A stretch of 64,000 nucleotides of DNA from Elmis aenea (taxonomy: Eukaryota > Arthropoda > Insecta > Coleoptera > Elmidae), in assembly GCA_947652605.1 (NCBI GenBank), contig OX393579.1, forward strand, positions 2,480,001-2,544,000. The letters are read 5' to 3'. Below are positions 47,438-60,925 of this stretch, piece by piece. Each line of letters starts with the position of its first letter. Positions within the stretch are counted from its first letter, which is position 1. A program made the translations under genes and the position numbers. The notes under the pieces were generated by a model. It saw only the letters and a list, made by a program, of their open reading frames with translations, had not been told where the DNA came from and searched no databases.

Positions 47438-48350
47438 AATGAAGAGTTTGAAACAAAAGAGGGCTTAAAACAAGGGTGCGTGCTCAGCCCATTATTGTTC
47501 TCAGTAGTCATAGATGGGGTGATTAAAGAAGTAAAACAAAAAATGAGACCGTCTCACCTAGGCAACTGGAAAAAATAAACATAACTGAGCTAATGTTCAC
47601 AGACGCGGAAACAGAAAAGAATCTGCAACATAATCTAGAAACTGTAAACCAGGAATTGGAAAAAATTAATATGAAAATAAATACCGAAAAAACTAAAACT
47701 ATAATCGTTACAACAGAGAACAAAGGGCATAACATCACTTTAATGAGCTTAATTTGGAACAGGTAGAAAGCTTTAAATTTTTAGGAGTGATCATAGAGTA
47801 AAATAGAGGATTGAACAAGGAAATAAGCGAAAGGACAGGAAATGTGGGAAGAATATTTAACAGTTTAAGAACATTTTTTGGAAATAGAGAAGTCTCAAAA
47901 CGAACAAAAGTAGAAGTGGTCAAGAAGGTAGTAACTCCGGCACTTTTATACGGAAGTGAAACGTGGACACTCACAAAAAAAAATAGTAGCCGAGTGAATG
48001 CAGCTGAAATGAGATTTTTAAGAAAAATCCAAGGAAAAACCAAAAGAGAGAATCAGAAATGAAACATAAAGAACAATTAAAAATACAAGAAAGACAACTG
48101 GGATGGTTGGGGCACATTTATAGAATGAAAGAAGAAGGGTTAAGCAGAAAAGCCTATGAAGGAAGATCACAGGGGAAAAAAATAAGAGTTAGACTGAGAA
48201 AAACCTGGCAAGACAAAGGTAAAAAAGCAGCAGCGGATAGAAACATCAAATAAAAAGGCATAAAAAAGCTAGCACAAGACAGAAAAACATGGAAAAAAGT
48301 CAGCACAATACAACTCCACAGTCCTACACCTAACAGTAGAAGGACATGAC
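47438..48350 (+). pseudogene. Broken non-LTR reverse transcriptase, 3' half
   Basis: Across three frames the sequence gives the RT motif GLKQGCVLSPLLFSVVIDGV, then ELMFTDAETEKNLQHNLETV where an intact element has the FADD-type catalytic box, then KINTEKTKTIIV, FKFLGVIIE, RTFFGNREVSKRTKVEVVKK, PALLYGSETWTLTKK, EMRFLRKIQGKTKR, GWLGHIYRMKEEGLSRKAYE and KTWQDKGKKAA. The order matches the thumb and C-terminal region of RTE/CR1-like insect elements. Stops and frameshifts break it, the second catalytic Asp is lost with a short deletion, and the 5' half is absent. Confidence 0.85.
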
Positions 48351-49362
48351 TAAATATTAATTATTTAAAAACAATAATAGGAAAATTGTAACACACACAA
48401 AGATGATTTATTATTAATACATGCTACATACAGGACTATTTTAGCAGGACATTGTCCTTGCATTTCTTTTGAGATATTCCTAATTTTGAAATAGCATAGT
48501 CTCTTCTTTAAAAAAATAATTGGCTATCCAAACGATGCAATTTTGCAAAATTGGTCTCAGTAATGCACAAATTTGCTATATTGAGAAGTATTTCTGCTGA
48601 ATACTCAACAGACACTTACTTGAAAGGAAGCAGAGATTTGCTCTCGATAATTTCTACACATTTTTTGTTAAACTCCAGTCCGACTGAACTAATAATTTCA
48701 AATTTATTGCACAAAATCGTGTTAAGGAAAAGTAACTTAATATATAGTCATAGTCGTGGCTGACTTTCATAAACCATTACTTGATTAATTATTATTCGGC
48801 CGTTAAACAAGCTTAAGTGTCTACAAATATTTTGATATTAGATACAGATAATTTGGTTAGCGATATTATGTTCACCAATATCGAATAACTATAATTTACA
48901 AATAACCATAAATCAAAACGCAATGTTCCAATTATAAAGTAGGACGGCACATATAAAAGTGTTCAGAACCATTTAAAAAACAACTTTTACAATAATCTAG
49001 TGTTTATGGTTTAAAAAGAAATCAAGAAAAGATACAAATGCGTGCATTTGTACAGGTTCTTTCGAAATTGTATTCAAAAATGTAAATAATTTAAAAAATC
49101 CAAATTGGTTATTAAAATAAGTATATCTAAAAATTGAAACTAAACTATTAAAAAAATCGAGGCCTATGCAATCCCAGATATATTTTTGGTTTTTATGATG
49201 ATGTTCAGGATTTAATATACCTGCACATAAAAATAAAATGTTTGTAATAGTATATTGTACAACTAGTGCATCGCAGTTACTTCCACTACGTGGGGGTGGC
49301 GCAGGAGCGTGTTCACGAGGGCATTCGGGTGGTGGATGGTCTGGAGGTGGAGGGATTAACTA
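48351..49362. other. Non-coding stretch with a GC-rich patch
   Basis: 49270-49360 is GC-rich (GTGGGGGTGGCGCAGGAGCG). Read on the minus strand it gives a proline-rich peptide without a start or clear splice sites. I see no supported gene. Confidence 0.35.
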
Positions 49363-49461
49363 GTGCTGAAAGTTGAATATTTCACACGAGTATGACAGTT
49401 GAGCCACGAGCCGTTAGACGAGTGGCTCAGTCATACGAGTGTGAAATATTTAATTCAGCAC
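49363..49461. repeat. ~45 bp-arm inverted repeat (long hairpin)
   Basis: The left arm GTGCTGAAAGTTGAATATTT..TGAGCCAC (49363-49407) pairs with the right arm GTGGCTCA..AATATTTAATTCAGCAC (49422-49461) across a 14-base loop, with a few mismatches and small gaps. It directly precedes the TIR element at 49478 and may be its subterminal part. Confidence 0.85.
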
Positions 49462-49477
49462 GTGTTGTACACTATGC

Positions 49478-49749
49478 TTTTCCGACGACCACAGACAAAA
49501 TCATTAATTCTGCAAAAAAGTTGTGAAAATAACATTTTTTTGACGTTGGTGACACTTGACACTTGTGAGGTTAGATTTTCTACACGTTAACTTGACAGCG
49601 CGTTTAGCGTGTGTAATGTAGCGGAAATCGTCACTTTACACACGCAAAGTGCACTTTGCACACAATTTCCGGTGTCATGCGCAATTTGTCATTTTCAGTC
49701 GTAGTAAGTCGTGCGAAATGACTCGCTTTACATAGTGGTCGTCGGAAAA
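49478..49749. mobile_element. 272 bp non-autonomous TIR element
   Basis: TTTTCCGACGACCAC (49478-49492) is repeated inverted as GTGGTCGTCGGAAAA (49735-49749). The interior contains short CACACGC/GCGTGTG and AAGTGCACTTTGCAC palindromes and no transposase. No target-site duplication was found, so the borders are not certain. Confidence 0.6.
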
Positions 49750-52229
49750 ATAAATTTATCTAAATTTTGACCAAATATATTTTGCTTTAGAAAAAATAAT
49801 TAAGATTTTACTTTATAATGAGCAGTTTATTTTGAAAGTGTCATAAGACGACTAATATGGTAGGAGTATTTGTTTGTGGTAAAATAAACTGCATTCGATA
49901 AAAATAGGATCATAACATTTTTTGCGTTAAAATAGCAAAAAAGTGCATTAAAGTTTCACATACTTAAAACTAAAAATAAATCTCGACACCGGAAGGTACA
50001 AGAGGAACCGATTAAGAAATTAAAAATAAATTATCAATAATATTTAATCAAATAGCAAATGAAATTTGCAAAGAATTTGCCCCACAATTCCAAGATTTTT
50101 AGTGGCAATTTATATGTACGAAGCAGAGGCAACTAAGAGATTTTATTTAATAAATTAATTTACAGCATTTCCTTTTAAAATTTATTTGTATGAAGCTTTT
50201 AAATTTATTTGTATGAAGTTTTTAAATATGCAACATTAAATTTATTTTCTATCTTAAAGCTATAAACCTCCTAAGCTTTTTTGTCGAATATTGGTTACTT
50301 TTCCAAAATAAAGTGTATAGAATTAGAATCTATGGCAAAATTAGCAAAAACATATGAGACTTGTTTATGTTTTGCCCATCGATAATTTAAATAATTAAAG
50401 TCAAAAAGATTTATAAGATCCATTTATACAGGCAGAAACTAATTTCCTGTGGTATTTTTTTTTACAGACAATCAAGGAAGTTACATATTTTTATTTGATT
50501 AAAGGTACATACTTGCTTATTGCTTGATCACCAAAAACATTTTCGTCCTTCAGTTGATGAAGTTGGTAGGTCAAGTGATAATTATTTGAACAGCTCAACA
50601 AGTTTATTGTACTCCACTACACAACAGTGGCGCACGCAGAAAAATATTTTCATTTGCAAAAATAATACTGACTAATTTCAAACGGGGCTTGGCAATGGTG
50701 CAATTAGAAAATGACCTATGGGTGCTAGGCACAAAAGGTGATCGTAAGAAAGAGTCGCAAGGGGTTCAGGGGGGCAGTAGCCCCCGGGTAACAGCGCAAT
50801 AGGCATTTTTTTTTTAATTTTTAGGGTCAAACGTACCCAAAAATAGCATTTATCAATGAAACAAACATAATATATTTTGTAAGATTGTAAGTATGGAAAA
50901 GCAGTCGTCGCGCAATTTTGAAATGCGGTAATTATAATTTTAGTTTTAGTTCCCCAAATCCTCCCCTTGCATACAACACTGTTACACAACACTTGATATC
51001 AAGAACAAATTTTATTATTTTGCCTTCTTGTTGCGTTTAGTGGAAGAGATGTTCAAGAACTCAATTTGCATAGTATTTATTAAAATGACAACTTACTAAA
51101 TTTATTTATTTTAAGTCCATGTTTTAGTTAATTTTTTTAATGTAAAACAGTCTTTAGTGACTATCTCTAGCACACAAATATAATTTTAACTGTATATAGG
51201 GTAGATGTCCTATAGATAGATTATTAACACCTCGATTATCCAGACTAAATACTCTTTCAAAAATGTACAAAAGTTTTTGTACGTATGTTATTAAAATATT
51301 AACTTTAAACAACTTTTAAAAAATATATTCCGATTTAGGTGTAGGTACATTTATTTCTTAGATATGTTGAACTTCTTTTCCAAAACCCATCAGTAAAATA
51401 AACTGTCCATATTGCTCAAAAGATAATCAAATTTAGTGTATGATTTTGTAAAATAAAGTTGAATGCCCTCTTTCAGTGTGCATTTAGAGTTGAAAACTGA
51501 AAAGTACTTTTATGTTATTTTATGCACTTTTTTTGCTATTTGATAACACAAAGGGCTTATTAGGGTTATTTCTAAAAACAAACCAGATAATCGAGGTGGC
51601 GATGGTCTCTAGAACGCCCTGTATGCGACACGTGACTTTAAACACGAACAGTTGTCCACTCATTAAACAATATAGGAAATAAATTAGTACTTCTACTTTC
51701 ATTTAATCTCAACAATGTCAAGATACTTCCGAAAAGTTTTCTTCGTTATTCATTACGAAACCATGTAGCAGAACATGATTTTTGTTTTTATGCTTAATCA
51801 TTCGTACACAGCAGTAGCAAAAATATTACGTAAAACGGAAGAATACAGAAGCCTGCGTGCGATGAGTAGCCACATATAATCTCATTACGTTTTGTACACT
51901 TTCACGCCATTAAGTTTTTGTGTATACAAAAATATGTTTATAGAAACTCGACACACTTTAGGCCAACTAACGAACATTAGTTCGTCTGGTGTACTCTTTA
52001 ATTTTTTAATATTTAATTTAGTAATTTAATATTAGTCAATTAAATTGGTTTAATTTACAACTATTACAAGTTTTTAATTTTCTATTTTTTTATTTCACGT
52101 CAAGTATTTGAATGAACCAGCAAGGACAAACGTATATATTTAAAAATTTGCAATAATTGGTTTCCTAGACATACACAAAATTCACGACACTCATTTCTTG
52201 CAGGCAATATTTTGAAATGCATCAAAGAA
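49750..52229. other. Non-coding stretch with a transposon-like fragment
   Basis: Near 50625 CAGTGGCGCACGCAG, and near 50755-50800 AGGGGTTCAGGGGGGCAGTA then GCCCCCGGGT, resemble GC-rich ends of non-autonomous DNA elements. A 25 bp direct repeat (TTTATTTGTATGAAG) occurs near 50185. No gene was recognised. Confidence 0.4.
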
Positions 52230-52740
52230 CAAAAGAATATTTCGAAAATCGTTAACAAATGTCAATAACATTACGTTTAAGAACGATATTATTTGAGTCG
52301 TAGAGCGTTTCAAAAATGTTTTTTTGCAAGACTGGAAACTTGTTATCAGTATGCAATTTTAATAAACCAAGGTCTTAGAAAACAAAAATGTATGGAGATT
52401 GTTTTGAATTTTGAATATCGTTAGCCAACGTCATAAAGATTTCGTTATATAATTGTATTATTTCAGATAAGGAACGTTTCAAAAATGTTTTTTGTAAAAT
52501 TAGAACGTGCCATCAGCATGCAATTTTGATAAACCAAGGTCTTTGCCAACAACAATTTATGGAGATTGTTTTGAGTTTTGAATATCGTTAGCCAACGTCA
52601 TAAACATTTCGTTGAATCATTGTATCTATTATTTCAGATACAGAACGTTTCAAAAACGCTTTTTGCAAGACTAGAAACGTGCCATCAACATGCAATTTTA
52701 ATAGACCAAGGTCTTTGCCAACAAAAATTTGAGTGGATCG
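52230..52740 (+). repeat. ~170 bp tandem repeat, 3 copies
   Basis: CGTTTCAAAAATGTTTTT recurs near 52306, 52475 and 52646. Shared phrases per unit are GCAATTTTAATAAACCAAGG, TTTGAATATCGTTAGCCAAC and GTCATAAA.ATTTCGTT. The last two copies are more similar to each other than to the first. Confidence 0.85.
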
Positions 52741-53150
52741 TTATTTTGCATAATAATTGACGGAAACATATAACAACATTCAAAACTACAATAAGGTCGT
52801 CCGTTCACATTTTGTAATATTGTTAGTGGCTGTTAATGAAGAATTGTTTTAAAAATCCAGTTCTGTAGCAACAGAACAAATGCTTTTATGAATGCTCATA
52901 ATATTTCTTACAGTAAATGCGTTTCATAAAGTTTTTACCTTGTGGCAACTTTCTGTGCTGTTCATAGGATGGAAATGATGATTTCCTGATCTCCGTTTAA
53001 ATCTGTGAACAATAAAGATTATATCAACAACCAGAAATAAAATTGTCTTTCAAAGAATTATAATATTTTATGATAAACTTGAGTAAGTGTTGATTTTTGA
53101 AATCAGCACTTTTTTCATAATAAAAACAACACTATATAAATGAGTTATTC

Positions 53151-53195
53151 GATCAGGAAGATTTTATTGTTTTGCAGTAAAACATCTTCCTGATC
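53151..53195. repeat. Short near-perfect hairpin
   Basis: GATCAGGAAGATTTTATT pairs with GTAAAACATCTTCCTGATC, with one bulge and an 8-base loop. At about 45 bases it is shorter than a usual miRNA precursor. The stem includes 12 continuous pairs at its base. Confidence 0.75.
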
Positions 53196-54465
53196 TTCAT
53201 AATTAATATTTCAGATTTAATTCCACGAATCTGCAAGTTTACACAACAAGAAAACTTAAAGAATATTAATTAAAGTTTATTTACTTGACTTTGAGTCAGA
53301 AATTTATGAACAAGTTTGGAATAAACTTTGAACAAATTCTTCATTTTGGAAAACTAAATGGTAGACGAATCTTACATTTAAAAAATCTCTAGCTAAATAA
53401 GTTTAAAAGGTCAATTAAATATAGTTATGTACGTAACTTAAGTTAAAATATAAACATTTATATTTTGTGTTGCATGAATTTTGTATCACTCTACATACTG
53501 TATGGCAATATTATGAAATTATGTTAAACAGAATCCATAAACATCACAACTTAATACTCCGTACAAATCACTGTGTGCTTTTAGATACATAACTAGAGCT
53601 GTTATACAACCACAGGAAAACAATGTTATTAACTTAAGTAAATGCAATAATACAGCTTAAAAATCTCGTACGCTCATAAATCTTATGAAGGAAGATTGTG
53701 TATTGTGTAGTATGTTATTTGTTTTAATAGCAAAATATACCTATATGTATACAAACAGGTTCCTCTTTCAAAGTTATCTGAGGTGTGCCATCAATAATCA
53801 CAATATTTTTGATAAAATTACCACAATAGTTGTTTTTACATATTTAATTAAACCGAGTGTCTGCTGGTGTTTTAATGTTTAATGGAAATGTGTAGTATAA
53901 CAGTCATAATCAACAACAAAAATTGTAAGGAATATTAAAACTATTTTTCCGAAAAAAGTGCCTTTAACAAATATCATTTTTTTTATAGAATGTAGTTTGA
54001 AAGATAATTATAATATTATAAATAAAATGCATGTGGTATTTTATTCACAAATTAGTGTACCTAAAGCAAGCCAAATTTTTAAGAAAAACATATTTTTAAT
54101 TTAAATATGCATACCCAAACCATATAAGTTCGCCTATGTTTAATTTTTTTAAATGTTTCCAAATGTTTTCAATATAGGGCTTCAACTTAGCTCCATTGTA
54201 AAAATTACACTTTTATTTATCAACACAACGCTTTAAACAATGTATTTATTTATATATTTTAGTACAAAAGCTTGCAATATTAAGAGGCCGGCAAATATTT
54301 ACTGGGGTACACTTTTTTATTTCCAATTTTTTACTGCTGCATTCTGCAATATTATTTGAATATCTTAAAAATAATCAAGACTTCCTTGAATTGTACTCAA
54401 TACTCAAAACTGCCAACGATAAAGCAGTGTTTGAGGATTTGCAAAAAGTTATTAACAACTTATAA
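53196..54465. other. AT-rich non-coding stretch
   Basis: I see nothing I can support here. Confidence 0.4.
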
Positions 54466-55840
54466 AAATCTACAATTATTACCGATATTTAAGACTGGCG
54501 ATAGTAAAAAATGCGAAAATTATAGAGGCATATCTCGTTTTAGGGTAGTAGAAACATTATATGAAAGAATTGTAGAAGAGAGATTAAAGAAACTTTTCGA
54601 AAGAAATTTGGAAGAGGCGCAGTGTGGCTTTAGACCGGGTAGAAGCACGCAGGATCTAATTTTTACGTTAAGACAGTAAAGTAAAAAAACAATGGAACAT
54701 TCAAAGATGGTGTACTACTGCTTTATCGATCTAAGCCTTCGATAGGGTGCCAAGGGAAAAGATCTGGAAGATATTGAAACAAGATAGAGTGGGAGAAGGA
54801 TTATTAAACGCCATCAAGAGTTTATATAAGAGTAGTAGAAATTATGTGCGAACCCATAACAGCAGTTCCCAGAAATTTATAACAACAATGGGAGTAAGAC
54901 CAGAAGGCACATTAAGTCCATTGCTCTTTATAATTTTTATGGATAAAACGATTAAAGAATGTAAACAGAACACAAAGAAAGCCTACGGGGGTTGGAATAA
55001 ACTAAAACAAATATCCTTAACAGAACCAGCCTTTGCAGATGATGTGGTGCTATTAGCTAAGAGCGAAAAGGACTTGCAACTCAATCTAGACGTGTGGGCA
55101 GATACATTAAGTAGATATTATATGAATATTAATATAACAAAGACAAAGGCTATGGTTATCGCGAAAAATCATGAACCATTATGCTAGACCAAAAAAAAAT
55201 AGAGCAGGTAGCAAATTTTAAATATTTAGGAACAATGATTGCAGAGAATGGTAAATTGGAGGAAGATCTAAAGAATAGAGAATGGTAGATTGGAGGAAGA
55301 TCTAAAGAATAGAATAGCGGCAGCGACGAAATTTTAATACGCCACTAATAAATGTTTGATAAGTAAGAAAAAGATATCAAAAGAAACGAAGACGCAAGTT
55401 TTTAATGCAGTGTACACTCATTCACACGTACAGTTCAGAAACTTGGACACTAACACAAAAACAAAGAATACAGGTACAGGAAATGAGATTTCTGAGAATA
55501 ATAGAGGGATGTAGACTTGATCGATAGAATGAGTAACGAAAAAATTCGAAAAAATCTAGGAGTAACAGATATTAAGATAAAAATGGAGACGAATCAGTTA
55601 AGATGGCTTGGACATCTACTACGCATGCCAGATAGTAGGATGGTAAATGAAGTTGGAGGAAAAAAGAAATAGAGGAAGTCCAATAATAAAATGGGAAAAA
55701 GAAGTGAGGCAGAGACTAGAAGAAAACGGAGTCAGCTGGAGGGATATGCCAGAATTAGCAAACGATAGGCAGAAGTGGAGAAACTTAATACAGAACACCT
55801 CGACACCGAAAAGTACATTCAGAAGAAGAAAAATCTACAA
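54466..55840 (+). pseudogene. Broken non-LTR reverse transcriptase
   Basis: Fragments in order: LLPIFKTGDSKKCENYRGIS, ERNLEEAQCGFRPGRSTQDL, FIDL, AFDRVPREKIWKIL, MGVRPEGTLSPLLFIIFMD, the catalytic box AFADDVVLLAKSEKDLQLNL, NITKTKAMVIAKN, KYLGTMIAENGKLEEDLKN-like text, SSETWTLTQKQRIQVQ, ETNQLRWLGHLLRMPDS, RGSPIIKWEKEVRQRLEENG and RQKWRNLIQNTSTP. The FADD catalytic pair is preserved. Several frameshifts and stops, plus a short tandem slip near 55257-55310 (AGAATGGTAGATTGGAGGAA), inactivate it. The 5' endonuclease part is absent. It belongs to the same broad group as the fragment at 47.4 kb but is a different family. Confidence 0.9.
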
Positions 55841-56169
55841 GATCTTCCTAAAGCAAACTCAAAATTTTGCATTATTATCTTGTCATACTGCAAGAAATAT
55901 TCCGAATAATTATAAAAATACTGCTTCTATAGTTTAACAACTCAAGTTTTTAAACAAATGCTTTCACGATGCGACTAAAAATGTGTAGGGGCGAAATAAC
56001 ATAATCGAAAATAAGACAGCCTGTACATTTTTCATAAATAAAACCTGACATTTTCCAAGTGGAAAACTTGAGTTGTAGAGAATTTTCACTAGAATGCGTT
56101 CATATTTAACTACCAGTTGTCTCAAAATTACTACCCATTAAAAATATTAATTTAATTTTCGCATTAGAG
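55841..56169. other. Non-coding stretch
   Basis: No feature recognised. Confidence 0.4.
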
Positions 56170-56600
56170 CAGTAATCTTTTAATTTTCAGTGCATGGCGC
56201 ATATCGAACGAAAGTGCTCGTATTTTCTTACAATAAATCCCGATTACGTGTATTTTTGTTGCGTGTTGTTTATTAGTTAACTGTCTGCTCTAATATAGCG
56301 ACGTGAAGAAAAACCTCGCGGATTGCAGAAGTCGGTGATGGAGAAAGTATACCCAACAATGAGCCTCGTGCTCGCTGCATATCGGTATGCAGTGCTTGCT
56401 AAAAACTTTTAATTTCCGCTAAATTCCTCACCGTTTGCTTTACTAGAAGAGAAAAAAATACCCGACAACATTTGCAAAATTAGTTTAAAGCCTGTTTGAG
56501 TGTGGTGTAACAACGCGTTGCAGAATTAACCGACGATGTTTCTCGACAGCCAATTCTACGTGAATTTTATTCATTTGTAATCAAGATATATTGCATCAAG
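56170..56600 (+). promoter_or_regulatory. Possible promoter/5' UTR exon
   Basis: Base composition rises towards even GC over about 400 bases (GCGACGTGAAGAAAAACCTC, GAGCCTCGTGCTCGCTGCAT). A donor-like CATCAAG|GTAGGT closes the segment at about 56600. A short ATG frame (MFLDSQFYVNFIHL) stops before the donor, so if this is an exon it is untranslated. No gene on this side of the window can be joined to it. Confidence 0.3.
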
Positions 56601-59600
56601 GTAGGTTATGAATGTTGTCTGCAATTTCAAACAAAAAAATTACGTGCAAACAACACGCATTATAAATGAGTACTATGCTAAGTAGTAAACGTTGTAAAAG
56701 TGAAAAATCAGTGACATATACTCCAAGTTCAAGGTGAATTCGGTTGTAAATGTTTAATGGCTTCATAGATTTTCGATTTCTTGACACAAAATGTGTTTGG
56801 CATTGAGATATTCCAAGCACAAGTACAAAATAAATGTATGTGAAATAAGATTTACAGGGAAAATATTCTAAACAAAAAGTTTAAAAGCACTGGTTTAAGT
56901 GAAACTTATTTAATTATTACCCAGAAATAAGGCAACCTATTAAATCTATTTTCGGAAGATTTAAACAAAATCGCATTTTGGGGGCACATTAAAGACAATT
57001 TATATAAAAATAGTAATAATTATATGAACTAGGAAAAAAATTTCGGCAATGTATTAATTCTATTTCTATTATTCATATTTACAACACAGTTCAGAGTGTT
57101 TCAAGGCGATGTGAATTATGTGTTGCAAATAATGGAAGTCAATTTGAAAATTCAATATAAATAGTTTTATATTATTTTTGAATTTTCATCTAGTTTGTAT
57201 TACTTTTACCCTGCTTTTTTGAAAATTGTAGATGATCATTGGTAACAACCTCTTCAGTATATTTGATTTCGTATTACTTTGTTCTGGGTTTGTTAAATGT
57301 CCCACAATTAATCAGATTTTCTTTTAATCTTCCAAAAATAGGTTTACTTTAATCACTGGATCAATCTGAAATTTTATTTTACTATCACATTTTTTGTACG
57401 ATGTACACTTACACATTATGGCTGTTAACTTTCATGCTGTTAAAAAAAAATATATTGTCATTTAAAATTTTGTTGTTCGTAATTTGCGTATAATCAAACA
57501 AATTGCCAATAATTAATATGTATTAAATTTCTAATATAATGGGTTAATTCCGTTTCGTATGACGACTTCAAACCAGTATTTCTTGAAATCCGGAAGCCAT
57601 TATAAACTTGACCGTGTATGTAAAGATTGACGCATTATTTATCTTATCACGCTAAAACTTTCAACCAATCGCGTACCATGGCTTGTGTGGGTGGCTTAAA
57701 AAATCGTACGATATTATTTAATTACTGACAACATTTAATAATCAGTTCCTATTAAACTTTTATTACATGCACGTTGCTACGAAGAACTAATAGCCGATAA
57801 CTTTCATACGATTATTTAATTCAACATGTACAAACACAACCCCGAAAATATATCTTTTATTTTAAGGAATAACTTTAATAAACCGTTGTTGTGATTATTT
57901 TAAAAATAAACGAGATATTTCAGGTTGTAAAAATGTGTAACAATTTTATAATCCCCTAAAAATTTGCTTGATTTATTCAGACATTCAAACTTTACCTAAA
58001 AAAAGCTAGTTTATTATTCTTTGAAGAAGAAAGTGTGAAAAAAAAATACATTCTTGTGACACTTATCAAAAACTTTAAAAAGTTTATAGTAAAAGTAGTG
58101 CCCTGTTTTTCCACCGCTATAAATTCTGTTTAACTAAGCATTCCTTTAATTTGTTATGACTCGCTGATAAACATCAAATTAACTAAACATCTGGTAATTA
58201 TCGGCCGCTATATAAATACCTTGTTTAGTCGAGTTGGCCTATCGTTGATAAGTCGAGATAACTTTCTCAAGAATTATGATGATTAACATATATTTAATTA
58301 TAAAAATATTTCAGTCGACTGTATTATTTAGCTAGATAACGAATTGGTGATTTAAAGTATATACACAGTTAAAAATCGACCTATAAATCGGCTTGGTGCA
58401 CTTGAACAAACTTTGGTGTCGATTTTATCTTAAATTTCGTATTAATTTGACACTTTGTTGCTATTTGCCATTTAGACAAATTTGTGACGTGTAATTTCTA
58501 AAAGAATAACACCAAACATTAGATGAATTGCAAATGACAAAGTGCACAGACAAATTCTGTCGATATTAGTAGCAAAACATACACTGACTTGAAGACTTAT
58601 CTAATAACGTACGTTCTTCATAAAATTTATTAACTACTAGAACTTTAAATCTACAGGGTGGTGCACTTTTTTGTAGCAGGATTGTAAGAGTCCATAAAAA
58701 CTTATTTTAAAGCAACAATTCCGAATCAACATGGCCCATAAACCATTCATTTGAAAGATACAGGGTTGCGATTTTTAAAAAATCGATTCTTTTTTAGTTT
58801 CCCAACCAGTGGAGATATTTAAACCAAATTTTGTAAACAGCACCCCCTTATTAAGTTACCACATGTTGACGGTTTCGGAATTAGTCAAAAAAGATTTCAC
58901 CCTCATTGATAAGTAAAAACAGTTCATATTTCAATGTATTTATGGCAATTTACATTCTTTAAGACAAACTGAAATTATCTAGTACAGTTTTAAAACCGCA
59001 AAAAGGCCGATTTATGCCTTACTTGCTCGCACAATTCTGTCTCTACAGGTTTTAATTATTTATTCCGTACATAGAAATTGTTGAAATCGCATAATTGTCC
59101 TAGTTCCAGGACTGGTTATTATGTTGTCCATAAGACAGATTTTTACTGCATATTAAAACAAACCTCGTTGGATACATATAATCTGTTGCCAATTTCTTAT
59201 TTAGGTACTTCAAAATTAAAGACAGTGAAGTGAATGCGTTTTACAAAACGTTCAAAGATGATCGATAATAAAAGTGTAAAATATATGGGAGTTTTTTTTT
59301 AATACGAATAGCCGTACAAGTTTTTTGAATCAAAAACATCCCTTATATTTAATTTTCGTAAAATATAATATCAAAACATGGGTTAGTTTTATAAACAACT
59401 CAAAACTATGTAATTGCGACTAGGGTTCTTCCTTTTATGTGGTCTTCAAATATCTTTTTAACTACGACAGATCTGCAACGTTAATTTTAATATAATTTTA
59501 CGTATATTATTAAGAAAGTACTAATAATTTTCTTACTTTTATCGTCACTGAGGTACAAATAGATAATAAAAAGTGCAAAAGGCATTTGGTGGTAACTCCA

Positions 59601-60761
59601 GACAACTTTAGATTTATCAGGTCTTGATTTTATGCAAATTTCACAGATTTGAATGCTTTGTATAAATAAATGACAGAATCATGATACGCAAAAATTGGAA
59701 ACAAAGACTTAGTTACATAACAATTTTTTTACAAACAGAAAAACGAAACCATCAACCTTTTGATCACAAGGTGAGGTAGTCCAACCGGAAATCACTTATT
59801 GTCACTCAACAATATTCGAATCGTAATATTGTGGTTTAAAATAACTGTAGTTTTATGTGAACAATAAATTAAATTGAAAAAAACTGACAGAGCCACTTTG
59901 TAAAATACAATAAAGGAATCAGCTTTGATTACCAAAAATTTTAAAAGCCTCTTAAAGTAATCCGAGTATAAATTTTAAATACAGTTAGAGTTCGATTTTC
60001 TATTAGGTAGGTATTCGAGTGTACAAAGCTAACCTATAAGAAACTTAAAATATTAAAATGATATTGTGGTTTAATAGCTAGCTGCATTATAACTATTAAA
60101 TTATGAACATAAAAAGGAACTCTTGATAAATATATCTAAAGTTACAGATACCGTTAAAACCTGTAAAATCTAATAAGGCAGATCATTTTAAACTAGGAAA
60201 AATGCAGTGGCCATTAAATTTTAAACCGTCTGCATAGTTTAAAATTTTTAAAAATCAATTTGTCTTGAAATCTCTCTCGACAGTTTAATGTAAATTATAA
60301 CTCTATCAGTTAAGTAATTTTACAGTGTTCGAAACTTCAGCAACAAAACAACCTATTTTAAATTTTAAAATTCATAAAAGTCAAGTTTGTCATGTTGCTG
60401 AGATTGATACAATTTTTAACTACATACATAAATTAGGTCTACTGTTTGTAGAGAAAGTGGCATGTGTTTAGAAACATATTTTTTCGCTCTACCAATGGAT
60501 AATATAACTTTTCTTATGTTACACATTCCTTCGACAAATTTTTAAAGCTATTTGCATAGTTTTATCAAAACGTTAAAATAACAAGATGCCAGTTGTTGGA
60601 CGTTTATAATATTTAATCGTTTTTTATATAGAACCGTTTATTACGAAAGTGTGGTGCGTCCATTTTTGGAAAAATTGGACGAGAAATAATTTACGCATAA
60701 ATTAGGGTGAAATTTATTTGTAGATAATTGAAAATTTCTATTTAAACATATCCACATACAG
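56601..60761. other. Gene-poor AT-rich stretch
   Basis: A transposon-end-like CTACAGGGTGGTGCACTTTT lies near 58654. I see no exon or RNA gene. Confidence 0.4.
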
Positions 60762-60925
60762 GGCCGTCGACAGGAGGTGATGCGATGGGGTAAAATTTCC
60801 CGGGTCCGCGGTTCACAGGGGCCCAGACACCATCCTACAATTTGTTTTTAGTAAATAAATTTTCAAATTATTTATTTATTTGAGGCTCATTTAAATTTTT
60901 CCACTGGGCCCGGCAACGTCTCTCG
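60762..60925. mobile_element. Small non-autonomous DNA element fragment
   Basis: ACAGGGCCGTCGACAGGAGG opens the segment. CCCGGGTCCGCGGTTCACAG then GGGCCCAGA follow, and GGGCCCGGCAACGTCTCTCG ends it. The GC-rich ends around an AT-rich centre fit a small transposon. The terminal pairing is imperfect. Confidence 0.5.

Noticed and set aside
49260..49360. Minus-strand proline-rich peptide in a GC-rich patch
   Set aside because: The frame is preceded by a TAG just inside the only acceptor and has no donor or start. It is more likely low-complexity DNA.
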